The notes beneath the pieces are model-generated. The model saw only the letters and a program-made list of their open reading frames with translations. It was not told the DNA's origin and did no database searches. Made by a program: the position numbers and the translations under genes. Positions 38,771 through 47,032 of a stretch of 64,000 nt of DNA are shown here, piece after piece (within the stretch, counting starts at the first letter, position 1; the number at the start of each line of letters is the position of its first letter). Source of the DNA: Ruminococcaceae bacterium FB2012 (GTDB lineage Bacteria; Bacillota; Clostridia; Oscillospirales; Ruminococcaceae); contig FMXS01000015.1 in assembly GCA_900104495.1 (NCBI GenBank), positions 1-64,000 on the forward strand. Direction: 5' to 3'.

Positions 38771-39964
38771 ATGAAGAAAGCAGGACTGGCGGCGGTCATT
38801 GCCGCGGCGGTGATGACAGCGGGCTGCGGCAGCGGCGAGGGTTCTTCTCTGTTGACTGTCGTGACCGTTGACAGCAGCGGGAATGCGGTGTCCTCCTCGG
38901 TGGTGGATACCGACAGCCTTTACTCCTCGGTGACGGAGACCACCGCGGCTTCCTCCGTGACCCAAACCGAAACTCAGACCGAGACTCAAACCGAAACTCA
39001 AAACGAAACACAGACCGAGCCCGTTACCGAAGGGACATCGGCGACGGAAGTCACCGCTCCCGAAGCTGAAAGCTCGGAGGCGGAGGACAGTTCATCATCC
39101 GAGGCGAAAAGCGGGGAATACGATATGTCCGCTGCGCTTGCCGCTTTGAACAGCATCAGCGGGGACAGCGTCCCCACGGCCTTCGGCACGGCGAAGCCTT
39201 CACAGGAGGCGCTGGATGCCGTCACCGAACAAGTCTCCGCGCTGACGTCGGAGGGACACCGCGTTTCCTTCGTCCTGCTGGACTTGGCAACAATGTCGGG
39301 GATCTCCTGCAATTCCTCAGTGGGGATGTGTACCCAGAGCGTCATCAAATCGGTGTATGTCGGCTCGCTGGCGGAAAGCGACCCCTCGCTGTTCTCCGAG
39401 CGTTACGATGACATCCACGATGCCGTTGCATATTCCTTGAACGAGCCCTATCATTCTCTGCTTGAGGATCACGGAAGCGATTGCCTGAGAGCATGGTGCG
39501 CCGAAACGGGGGTATCTCAAAGCATTGCCGCCAATGAATATCCGGTGATGTCCTCCGCCGATATGCTCCGGCTCTGGACACGGCTTTACAGCTTTTTAAA
39601 TTCCGGCGGAGCAGGTGCTCAGCTGGCGAAGGTCTTTCAGGCGACTATCGGTTCGGCAGGCAGGACGCTTTTCGCGGGGAAATACACCGTTCAGAGCAAG
39701 GCCGGCTGGGAATGCGGTGCAGGCAGCGATGCGGTGAGGTACGATCCCGACGCTTACATCCCCGAGTGGCTGACCGACGGAGATCCCTTCAACGACGAGT
39801 GCGCCGCCAACGACGCGGGAATAGTCTACACCGGCAGCGGGGCGTATATCTATGTTATTTTCACCGACGTCCCCTTCGGAGTATTTGAGCAGAACACTCC
39901 GTCAAACCCGATAATACCCCTGCTTTCGTCAATGCACAATGCACAATGCACAATGCACAATTAA
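38771..39964 (+). CDS. Lipoprotein with a beta-lactamase-class-A-like domain
   Basis: 397 residues. The signal peptide ends in lipobox TAGC (Cys near 19). A Thr/Glu/Gln/Ser-rich linker with TETQ repeats (about 60-120) precedes a class-A-beta-lactamase-like serine hydrolase domain: SxxK in TQSVIKS, a second-motif candidate near YSLNEPYHS, and a KxG motif in SKAGWECG. True beta-lactamase activity is not implied; D,D-peptidase-like or non-enzymatic roles are equally possible. The ATG at 38771 has AAAGGGG at 9 nt. The last 12 codons lie inside the palindromic element at 39930-40110, so the original C-terminus may have been replaced. Confidence 0.82.
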   Translation: MKKAGLAAVIAAAVMTAGCGSGEGSSLLTVVTVDSSGNAVSSSVVDTDSLYSSVTETTAASSVTQTETQTETQTETQNETQTEPVTEGTSATEVTAPEAESSEAEDSSSSEAKSGEYDMSAALAALNSISGDSVPTAFGTAKPSQEALDAVTEQVSALTSEGHRVSFVLLDLATMSGISCNSSVGMCTQSVIKSVYVGSLAESDPSLFSERYDDIHDAVAYSLNEPYHSLLEDHGSDCLRAWCAETGVSQSIAANEYPVMSSADMLRLWTRLYSFLNSGGAGAQLAKVFQATIGSAGRTLFAGKYTVQSKAGWECGAGSDAVRYDPDAYIPEWLTDGDPFNDECAANDAGIVYTGSGAYIYVIFTDVPFGVFEQNTPSNPIIPLLSSMHNAQCTMHN

Positions 39965-40110
39965 GGAGCGCGTAAACGCGCAAATATGCCCATTCGGGCG
40001 CCGCAGTCTGAAGTGTAACGTTCACGTTTTCGCTTCTGTACTCACTGCGATGCCCGAATGGGCATTATCGTCCGCGTCAGCGGACACCATAATTGTGCAT
40101 TGTGCATTGT
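39930..40110. mobile_element. MITE-like element with nested inverted repeats
   Basis: The outer arms CAATGCACAATGCACAATT (39944-39962) and its exact complement (40091-40109) are 19-bp perfect inverted repeats; the left arm carries extra ATGCACA units. Inside are TGCCCATTCGGGC (39987-39999) and its 13-bp complement (40052-40064), plus hairpins at 39968-39981 and 40070-40085. It encodes no protein. It lies between two convergent genes and reaches into the 3' end of the left one and up to the stop codon of the right one. A similar fragment lies near 54730. Could be a non-autonomous transposon or a mobile structured RNA. Confidence 0.72.
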
Positions 40111-40847
40111 TATTTTATCATTTCTTCGTACTGCGCCGAGACCTCGTCGATGCCGCCGCAGGCTATGAGCTTGCCTTTCTCCAGGATTATCGCCTTGTTG
40201 CAGAGACGGCGCACCTGCGCTAAGGAGTGGGAAACGAACAGCACCGTCACGCCGGAGTCGAACATCCCCATGATCTTGGCTTCGGACTTCTTCTTGAATT
40301 TTGCGTCGCCCACGGACAGCACCTCGTCAAGGATCAGAATATCCGGGTCAACCTGTGTGGCAATGGAGAATCCCAGGCGGGAACGCATTCCCGAGGAATA
40401 GTTCTTGATCGGCACGTCGATGAACTCTTCCAACTCGGCGAATTTCACGATCTCGTCGTAGCGCTCCTGCACGAACTGCTTGGAGTAGCCCAGCACCGAG
40501 CCGTAGAGGTAGATGTTCTCCCGGCCGGTATACTGCGAGTCAAAGCCCGCCCCAAGTTCAAGCAGCGGGACGATCTTCCCGTGACGGATGACCTGCCCTT
40601 CGGTGGGCTTGAACACTCCCGCGATGATCTTCAGAAGTGTACTCTTGCCCGCGCCGTTAAGCCCGAGGATGCCTACGCGGTCGCCCTTTTCAACCTTGAA
40701 GCTCACGTTTTTCAGTGCCCAGAACTCGTTGTACTTGATCTGCCGCTTGAGGAACTTTATCACATATTCCTTGATGCTGTCAACCTTTTCCTTGCTGAGA
40801 TTGAACTTCATCGAGATGTCATTGACTTCGATAGCATATTTTGCCAT
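40110..40847 (-). CDS. tagH: ABC transporter ATPase for cell-wall polymer export (TagH/Wzt-like)
   Basis: 245 residues of the polysaccharide-exporter ATPase family. Walker A is GLNGAGKST, the signature is YSSGMRSRLGF, Walker B is ILILDEVLSVGD, the H-loop is FVSHS. The long segment before Walker A (VDSIKEYVIKFLKRQIKYNEF) is typical of TagH/RfbB proteins. There is no C-terminal carbohydrate-binding domain, so substrate selection is probably by the permease and lipid anchor. It is the last gene of the 13-gene operon, 21 nt after the permease gene. AAAGGA precedes the ATG. Its stop abuts the palindromic element. Confidence 0.92.
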   Translation of the reverse strand: MAKYAIEVNDISMKFNLSKEKVDSIKEYVIKFLKRQIKYNEFWALKNVSFKVEKGDRVGILGLNGAGKSTLLKIIAGVFKPTEGQVIRHGKIVPLLELGAGFDSQYTGRENIYLYGSVLGYSKQFVQERYDEIVKFAELEEFIDVPIKNYSSGMRSRLGFSIATQVDPDILILDEVLSVGDAKFKKKSEAKIMGMFDSGVTVLFVSHSLAQVRRLCNKAIILEKGKLIACGGIDEVSAQYEEMIK

Positions 40848-40868
40848 AGGATCGTCCTTTCTTAGAGG

Positions 40869-41657
40869 TCAGATGTGGAGGATGAAGCTATCCTGCTTCC
40901 ACTTGAAAAGCGCAAAGCCGATGATAAGCGTCACAAGTGAAACGCACAGCGGCATTATCACCCAGTAGGGTTCGGTGAACATCGAGCTTCCGTAGACAGC
41001 GTCCCGGAAGATCTTGATTATCGAGTAAACGGGGTTGATCCTGAGTATCCAGCCGACGTTGTTCTTGACCAGTCTTTCCGCGTCGTAGAATATAGCGCAG
41101 GTATACATGATAAGCATCAGCGCCACTTCCCAGAGGTATTCCGCGTCACGGAAGAACACCGCCACCGTGGAAAGGATCATCCCGACTCCGAGAGTGAACA
41201 TAAACAGTATCAGCAGGGGTATCACCGCGGTAAGGGTCCACCAGTTGGGGTATACTCCGAGAACTACCGAAACGCCTACCAGCACGATCAGCGAGATCAG
41301 GAAGATCACGAAATTATACATCACGCTGGAAAGAGGGTAAATGTATTTCGGCACATAGACTTTCTTTATCATGCCCGCGTGGGCGCGTATGGATTTCATC
41401 GCCACTTTCGTGCCGTTGGAGAAGAAGCTGTAAAGCAGTCTTCCCGTAAGGACGTATACCGGGAAGGCGCGGTCCTTTCTGCCGTAGAAGGTGGAGAACA
41501 CCAGCGTCAGCACCAGCATGGTCAGCAGAGGTTCCAGCAGCGTCCAGATTATGCCAAGGTAGCTTCGCCTGTATTTCAGCTTGATGCCTTTCTTTACCAG
41601 TTCCCTCAGCAGGAAGCGGTATCTTTTGAAGCCCTCAATGTATTTTGTCAAATTCAT
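40869..41657 (-). CDS. tagG: ABC-2-type permease for cell-wall polymer export (TagG/Wzm-like)
   Basis: 262 residues with six predicted transmembrane helices and the ABC-2 family pattern (LKYRRSYLGIIWTLLEPLL near the N-terminus, YPLSSVMYNFVIFLISLIVL, INPVYSIIKIFRDAVYG). With the adjoining ATPase it should flip the lipid-linked teichoic-acid-like polymer across the membrane. The start overlaps the stop of the preceding gene by 4 nt (ATGA), which indicates translational coupling. Confidence 0.92.
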   Translation of the reverse strand: MNLTKYIEGFKRYRFLLRELVKKGIKLKYRRSYLGIIWTLLEPLLTMLVLTLVFSTFYGRKDRAFPVYVLTGRLLYSFFSNGTKVAMKSIRAHAGMIKKVYVPKYIYPLSSVMYNFVIFLISLIVLVGVSVVLGVYPNWWTLTAVIPLLILFMFTLGVGMILSTVAVFFRDAEYLWEVALMLIMYTCAIFYDAERLVKNNVGWILRINPVYSIIKIFRDAVYGSSMFTEPYWVIMPLCVSLVTLIIGFALFKWKQDSFILHI

Positions 41658-43621
41658 TCCTGCCTTTCAAAGCCGAAGAGAGAGTTTATTGCTTCAAGAG
41701 CGTTGTTTTCAAAGCCGTCATAGAGCCCCTTTGCCGAGGTCTGGACCTCGAACACCGAGCTGTCGGTGATAAGCTCGCCGGCGGGAAGGTCGGGAGCGTA
41801 TTCCGAGTAAAGTGTTCCGCCTTCGGGGCCGGACATCAGCAGAAGCTCTTTAGCTTCCGGCTCCCGCGGACGGGCCGCTTTTCCGAGAAGTGCCGCCGCC
41901 GTTTCAAGTCCCGAGCCGCCCTCGTAGGGATATACGAACCTGCCGCATTCCCACATAAGGAACAGCGGTATTTTTTTGCCCGTAAGCACCGTGACCTTGT
42001 AGCTTGACAGCGCCGCCGCGCCCTCGTCGCTGTCGGTGAGGACGCAAAGATACAGCCGCGCCGAAGGCTTTTCGGCGGAGTATTCCGCAAAGGCAGCGGA
42101 GATCTTCTTTGCGTCGTTCATATCGGCGGCGATGCAGAGAGTGTTCTCGCATTTTTTGTCCACAGCAGGGATAAGTGTGCATCCTACGGGTGCAGCCGGG
42201 GAGGCCGTCAATGCGATAAGCTCTCTTTCGCCGTCGCTGAACACAACAGCCTCGGGATGCTCTTCCGCCGCGGTTTTCCAGCCGCTCCAAAGCACGGAGG
42301 GCATCTTTTCGGTATGTTTCAGCCGCCTGCCGCTGCCGCTCAACAGCAGAGTCCTGTCATAGGTGCGGTTTATCAGCTCGGTCAGCATAGCGGGGTCGGG
42401 GTAGCCCTCCAGCAGTTCGCGTTCGCCGGGAGCCGCAAAGATACGCAGTCCCGTGTTCATATACCCCGCGAAGCGGTGGCGGAAGGGGTTCACCGTGTTG
42501 AACACCAGCACCGCGTCAAAGTTATCGCTGCCGAGAGAGCGCAGGATCTCGTTCTTCCAGACCGCTTTCCCGCTGAGCTCGTCGGAGTCGGCAGTCTGCA
42601 TTTCCATATCGGAGGCGGAGAAGGTGTAGTCATCCCTCTGGATGATCCTTGTCCCTTCGCCGAAGCCGCGGCAGAAGGCCGAGGATGAAGTCGCAAAGGC
42701 AAAGACCGTCACGCTGTAACGCTCCTTGTCTATCCTGTCGCAGAAATTGCGAAGCGCCAGGGTATAGCGGGTGGAGGCGTTCAGATAGGCTGTCACGGCT
42801 ATCTTCGGACGGTCCGAGCGGGGATATCCCACAAACTCGCTCTCTCCGAAAAACAGCGCCCCGATGATATTGCCTAAGGAAGTTTTCCTGTCGGGGACTT
42901 CTCCTGGGATCGGCGCGATCACATTCCCGGGGAGTGTCTCCTCCTCCTCGGCGGGAGCGTATATCTTCATCAGCTTTTCAATATCGGCAGGGGAGTATTT
43001 GGCATTGCTCTTCGCGGGAGCGTCAGATACCTTCTCCGCCGTAGCGCCGTAATAAGCCGGCTCCGCTCCGCGGATCAGCTTACCGCCGTAAAAGCTGTCA
43101 AGAAACAGCCTTTCGTTCATTATTTTCAGCACTTCGCCGTTGGCGCAGAGCATAAAGTCGGTCTGCGGGACGAGGCGGGAAAGTTCCTTGTAGATTCGGG
43201 CTTGAAACTTGCCTTTTTCATCCTCGGAGAACAGCAGACTGTTCTGATCGAAAAGGCAAAGATGCTTCTGCCCTTTGCGTCTGATGTAGTAAAGGGGCAG
43301 ACGTCCGTCCGAGATCAGATATTTGGCCGAAGCCAGCGCCTTTACGAACTCGTCGGAGTCAAAGGCCACGAACCTTATATCCAGCCGGGGGAAACTCTCC
43401 TTGAAGGCCTTGAACTGTTCGTCGAATCTCGGCACGGCAATGATATGGGTGAACCTGTCCGCAAAGCCCCCCGAAGCGATCTCTCTGAAAAGCAGTTCCA
43501 CATTTCCGCTGCCCGAAAGCATATCGCGGGCTATGTAGGCGATCTCTCTGTCCTTGGGCTTTGCCTGCATCGCTGAGTTGAAAAGGCAGACCCGGTGCAT
43601 TTTTTTATCTTCGTAGATCAT
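41654..43621 (-). CDS. Large protein with TagB/F-like N-terminal half, role unknown
   Basis: 655 residues, no signal peptide or clear membrane segment. The N-terminal part resembles the first half of CDP-glycerol glycerophosphotransferases: SAKYLISDGRLPLYYIRRKGQKHL aligns by eye with AKYLITDTSFTTRYIKKEGQ of the gene at 49.8 kb. The catalytic HGTPLK-type and TDYSS motifs are missing. The middle (RPKIAVTAYLNASTRYTLALRNF) has a GT-B-like beginning. It may be an inactive or divergent polymer glycosyltransferase. Start overlaps the upstream gene (ATGA); an alternative start is ATG 43600. Part of the teichoic-acid-like operon. Confidence 0.7.
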   Translation of the reverse strand: MIYEDKKMHRVCLFNSAMQAKPKDREIAYIARDMLSGSGNVELLFREIASGGFADRFTHIIAVPRFDEQFKAFKESFPRLDIRFVAFDSDEFVKALASAKYLISDGRLPLYYIRRKGQKHLCLFDQNSLLFSEDEKGKFQARIYKELSRLVPQTDFMLCANGEVLKIMNERLFLDSFYGGKLIRGAEPAYYGATAEKVSDAPAKSNAKYSPADIEKLMKIYAPAEEEETLPGNVIAPIPGEVPDRKTSLGNIIGALFFGESEFVGYPRSDRPKIAVTAYLNASTRYTLALRNFCDRIDKERYSVTVFAFATSSSAFCRGFGEGTRIIQRDDYTFSASDMEMQTADSDELSGKAVWKNEILRSLGSDNFDAVLVFNTVNPFRHRFAGYMNTGLRIFAAPGERELLEGYPDPAMLTELINRTYDRTLLLSGSGRRLKHTEKMPSVLWSGWKTAAEEHPEAVVFSDGERELIALTASPAAPVGCTLIPAVDKKCENTLCIAADMNDAKKISAAFAEYSAEKPSARLYLCVLTDSDEGAAALSSYKVTVLTGKKIPLFLMWECGRFVYPYEGGSGLETAAALLGKAARPREPEAKELLLMSGPEGGTLYSEYAPDLPAGELITDSSVFEVQTSAKGLYDGFENNALEAINSLFGFERQE

Positions 43622-44127
43622 TGATCCGCACCCTTCCTTTCCGCGCCGGATACGGCGGTCAGAGCCTTTTCAAGCTCTTCCGCGTCGCAGCCGATCACCA
43701 GCGTGCCTTTCTTTGGGGCGTCCGCCCGGGAAAGAGTGAAAAACCCACCCTCGTCGCTGTCGGGGACCGTCAGCACAAAGCTGCTGTGGTTCTGGGAGAC
43801 TCCGGCGGCTTCGTCCGAGCAGACAACGCTGAGATTGCCCAGTTCCGCCGGAACAAGCTGTCTGCGGATGTTATCCGCGAACAGTTCATCGGTAAGGATG
43901 CAGGCGTGTAATTCAATGCCCTTCGCGCGGATAGCGGTCAGCGCGTCGATGACGGCTTTAAGGCAAAGATCCGAGCCTTTCCTCGCCGACACGAAAAGTC
44001 TCAGACCGCTTGTGTAAACGGCGGCGGCCTCTTCGATACGCACCGCATTTCCGCAGATTGTGCTTTTGGTCACGATATAGCGGACGTCACTGCGTCCCTT
44101 GACTGTCAGTTCGTTAATCATCATCAT
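43618..44127 (-). CDS. Operon-embedded protein of unknown function
   Basis: 169 residues, no recognised family. It shows alternating strands and helices (GLRLFVSARKGSDLCLKAVIDALTAI, IELHACILTDEL) and resembles the C-terminal part of the 41654 protein in style (SARLYLCVLTDSDEG there, IELHACILTDE here), hinting at a related Rossmann-like domain. Its MMM start overlaps the last codons (DDD) of the preceding LicD-like gene by 14 nt; AAAGGG lies just upstream. Translational coupling and position imply a polymer-related role. Confidence 0.65.
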   Translation of the reverse strand: MMMINELTVKGRSDVRYIVTKSTICGNAVRIEEAAAVYTSGLRLFVSARKGSDLCLKAVIDALTAIRAKGIELHACILTDELFADNIRRQLVPAELGNLSVVCSDEAAGVSQNHSSFVLTVPDSDEGGFFTLSRADAPKKGTLVIGCDAEELEKALTAVSGAERKGADQ

Positions 44128-45334
44128 ATCCCTTTATCACGATAGGCTTCATATGCTCTTCGGGTATCATTTCCCGGAGCTCGGCGGCCAGCTGTCCGTT
44201 GCCTTCACGCCGGAGCAGGTCCGTCATGCAGTCGAATATCTCCGGGTCGAAGCAGAGCCCCAGACCCAGCTGATAGTTCTTCATCAGCTTTTCCCGGTAG
44301 GGTGCAAGGGCTGCCGAAAGCTCGTCGAAACGGCCCTCACGGCGCATAGAGAGCAGTTCCTTCTTTATCGGTGCGTACTGCTCGTAAAGCTCGAAGCGGT
44401 CTCCGGTGCGGAAAAGCAGGTCCCAGTAGTGCTTGATAGTGTCCACCTTCGGCTGGCTCGCTTTCTGCTTGCGGATGTATCTCTCCCTCTCGGCGATATA
44501 CTTGTTCAGCGGAAGTCCGATGTCCGCGATCTCCTTGAGATAATCCCTGTATGGTATCTCGGTGTCGGCCACGATGTATTCGGTCATTTTTCTGCCGGGC
44601 AGCCTCCGGGACATATATCCCTGTCCGTACATCGAAACGAAATACTCTCTTGCGGGCACAGGAAAGCTGCGGCCTTCAAGGGTGGTCATTACCGGCTCCG
44701 CGAACCAGCTTCGCTCAAAGTGATGCCGCTGAGTGCGGAAATACTTGGAAAAGCATCGCTGCGCAGAGGGATTGTCGTAAATCCCGCAGAACTCGTCAAA
44801 CATTTTGCGGGTGAATTCAAGGCTGCTTTCGGGAGTTTTCAGCTTCGGCCTTACCAGCTTCTCGCAGAACTCGTATTTCTTCGCTTCGGCGCGGCTGCCT
44901 TCGGCAAAGGTCATCTCAAAGCCGATCTCCTTGGCGGTAGCCAGCTTGGACTTGATGCGGCTGGCAGGGAAGTCCCGCAGTACGCTTATCCTCACCGCGA
45001 AGCCGTACTGTCTGTAATGGTGGTAGTTGGGCAGATCGAGGTACAGAGTGTTGTCGTTGACATAACGGCAGCCGAAGTCGCCGTATCTGGGCTCGTTGAG
45101 CCAGCTTTCAAGGGAGCGGTGAGCGGGCTTTTCCTTCTCAAAGGCTTCCATGAATCTCAAAAGCTCCGGCACACGCATTATCACCTCTGCGATCATGCGC
45201 TCCTCGCCCATGTGATCCTTCTGCACCGCTTCAAGGGCGGTGTTCTCGTGGAGGAAGTAGGTGATCCCGTACTTCCGGCAGATGCCGTCCACTTCGCAAA
45301 GCAGCGTAAAGAGTGTTTTCTGTATTTCAGTCAT
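44114..45334 (-). CDS. Degenerate LicD-family protein lacking the acidic metal motif
   Basis: 406 residues. The N-terminus (IQKTLFTLLCEVDGICRKYGITYFLHENTALEAV) aligns by eye with the LicD phosphotransferase start of the neighbour at 45353 (LLKEIDAICKKHDITYYLAGGTALGAV). However, the following WDDDMD metal site of the neighbour is replaced by HMGEERMIAEV. The middle and C-terminal parts also parallel the neighbour. It is probably catalytically inactive or altered, perhaps a binding or regulatory partner of the active LicD. It begins 18 nt after that gene. Confidence 0.78.
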   Translation of the reverse strand: MTEIQKTLFTLLCEVDGICRKYGITYFLHENTALEAVQKDHMGEERMIAEVIMRVPELLRFMEAFEKEKPAHRSLESWLNEPRYGDFGCRYVNDNTLYLDLPNYHHYRQYGFAVRISVLRDFPASRIKSKLATAKEIGFEMTFAEGSRAEAKKYEFCEKLVRPKLKTPESSLEFTRKMFDEFCGIYDNPSAQRCFSKYFRTQRHHFERSWFAEPVMTTLEGRSFPVPAREYFVSMYGQGYMSRRLPGRKMTEYIVADTEIPYRDYLKEIADIGLPLNKYIAERERYIRKQKASQPKVDTIKHYWDLLFRTGDRFELYEQYAPIKKELLSMRREGRFDELSAALAPYREKLMKNYQLGLGLCFDPEIFDCMTDLLRREGNGQLAAELREMIPEEHMKPIVIKGYDDD

Positions 45335-45352
45335 TGCGTTTTACACTCCCTC

Positions 45353-46990
45353 TCACAGCAGCGGTGCGTTTTTCACGACCTGCTCGTCCACGCCCAGGGC
45401 GAGCAGCTTTTTGCGCATCTCGTTGAGGATGATACCGTTGCGGGTGTTGGCTCTCGCGGTCAGATAGGCGGCCACGGCCTCTTCCTCGTGGCCCAGCTTC
45501 AGCAGAGCGTCCCCGCGGAGCTTCATAAGCTCGCCGTCGCCGGGATGCCTGTCGATATGCTTCTGCGCCTCGTTGACGATGTCGTAAAGCGATTTGTTGT
45601 CGTCGGCCTTCGACGTCCTCACCAGAAGGTCGCAGCGGATAAGGTCGATAACGTCCGGGTACTGCGGATACCACATCTCACATATCCTGCCTGCCTCGCT
45701 CAGATCTTTGTGATCGTATATCGCTATGGAAATATTTCTCACCGCGTTCATCAGCGATTCCGCTGCGAGGATGTCCTCGTCCGGCTCGCGGTTGAAGCGG
45801 TATATTTTAAGTATCTTCCGCGCCTGATAGTATTTTCCCTCGGTAATTAACAGCATCAGTGCGGCATAGATTATCCCGTCGTTCACATCCACGAAGACCT
45901 GCCACTTGTTGAACTCTCCCGCCAGCTGAGCCGAGAGATACCTGCTGAGGGCTGTCCTCAGCTCCTTGTAGCGGCGCTGTCTGAGCATCCCCCGCAGGTC
46001 GATGCCTTCAAGCTCCCGCTCTATGCGCATCCTGTGCTTGACTGCAAGGAGCCTCAGACGGTTCTGATTGTTCTTTTCACGGTCGTAGAGTATATCCACT
46101 CTGTCCTTCTTGTATTCCCAGTAATCCGCCAGCGCCTTTTCCTTGTCCATGAAGATAAGATAATCGTCGATGTAGTTGACGTAGCTCATGGTAAGGCTGT
46201 GAAGGGAGGTGTGTGTCTCCTGCTCCTGGACCTCGGGAATATACATCCAGGTGTCGCCGTAGGCTTCTCTGAAAATGCCTTCGGCGCAGCAGCCCACGGG
46301 GACAAGCACATCCTCGAACTGTTCAAGGCGGGGAGTGCGGTAGTTCTTCCGCTCGTACATCAGTATACGCAGGCCCCAGCGCAGACAGTAGTAGTCGCAT
46401 TCCTCGTCGGTGTCGCTGTATGAGAATATCTTGTCCTCCAGCAGGCCCAGCACATAGGCGCGGCCCCTTTCCTCCATCATGTCGAGATAGTATTTGTAGG
46501 TCTCGTAGTCAAAGTCGGAGTCGTGGTTTACCACCTGCCTGTTGACAACGAAGTATGAGGTCAGCAGTTCGGTGTATACCAGCATCAGCCTGCGGAATTC
46601 CTTGTATTTCTCCGGGTCCTTGGGGACCGGGTCCATGACCATGAACTCAACGTGCTGGCCGCAGGCCGCTCCTGCAAGGGCCTGGGAGCGGTAAATGGTG
46701 GTGGTGTTCTTGTCCACATAGCGCAGTATCGGGTTGCGGTAAAGCTCGTTGCGGACGGTGGAGGCATAGCCCCTGTCCGGCCGTATCTCGCTGTCGATGA
46801 CCTTCTCCAGCTTCTTCCAGTTCTCACGGGTGATATAGAGGTCCATATCGTCGTCCCAGGGCAGAAAGCCGTTGTTGCGCACCGCCCCGAGAGCCGTGCC
46901 GCCCGCGAGATAATAGGTTATGTCATGCTTCTTGCAGATCGCGTCGATCTCCTTGAGCAGTTTCAGCAGATTTTCCTGAACGGGAGTCAA
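45353..46990 (-). CDS. LicD-family phosphotransferase with a helical-repeat C-terminus
   Basis: 545 residues. The LicD nucleotidyltransferase-fold domain (about 1-260) carries the full signature GGTALGAVRNNGFLPWDDDMD. LicD proteins transfer phosphocholine or related phospho-head groups from a CDP carrier to sugars of cell-wall polymers. The C-terminal 250 residues are helical, TPR-like (e.g. ILAAESLMNAVRNISIAIY, HPGDGELMKLRGDALLKLG). The start is a TTG at 46990 with GGAGG 9 nt upstream; no in-frame ATG is near. The neighbouring nucleotidyltransferase probably makes its CDP-linked donor. Confidence 0.88.
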   Translation of the reverse strand: MTPVQENLLKLLKEIDAICKKHDITYYLAGGTALGAVRNNGFLPWDDDMDLYITRENWKKLEKVIDSEIRPDRGYASTVRNELYRNPILRYVDKNTTTIYRSQALAGAACGQHVEFMVMDPVPKDPEKYKEFRRLMLVYTELLTSYFVVNRQVVNHDSDFDYETYKYYLDMMEERGRAYVLGLLEDKIFSYSDTDEECDYYCLRWGLRILMYERKNYRTPRLEQFEDVLVPVGCCAEGIFREAYGDTWMYIPEVQEQETHTSLHSLTMSYVNYIDDYLIFMDKEKALADYWEYKKDRVDILYDREKNNQNRLRLLAVKHRMRIERELEGIDLRGMLRQRRYKELRTALSRYLSAQLAGEFNKWQVFVDVNDGIIYAALMLLITEGKYYQARKILKIYRFNREPDEDILAAESLMNAVRNISIAIYDHKDLSEAGRICEMWYPQYPDVIDLIRCDLLVRTSKADDNKSLYDIVNEAQKHIDRHPGDGELMKLRGDALLKLGHEEEAVAAYLTARANTRNGIILNEMRKKLLALGVDEQVVKNAPLL

Positions 46991-47032
46991 AGCGTTTTAC
47001 CTCCAATTTCGGATCGATTAAGCCGGCAGATC

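Noticed and set aside
38771..39964. Antibiotic-resistance beta-lactamase
   Set aside because: The class-A fold motifs are only partly conserved and the protein is a lipoprotein with a long linker; resistance cannot be inferred.
44099..45850. 583-codon frame on the plus strand across the LicD genes
   Set aside because: It overlaps two recognised genes on the other strand and shows no family pattern.
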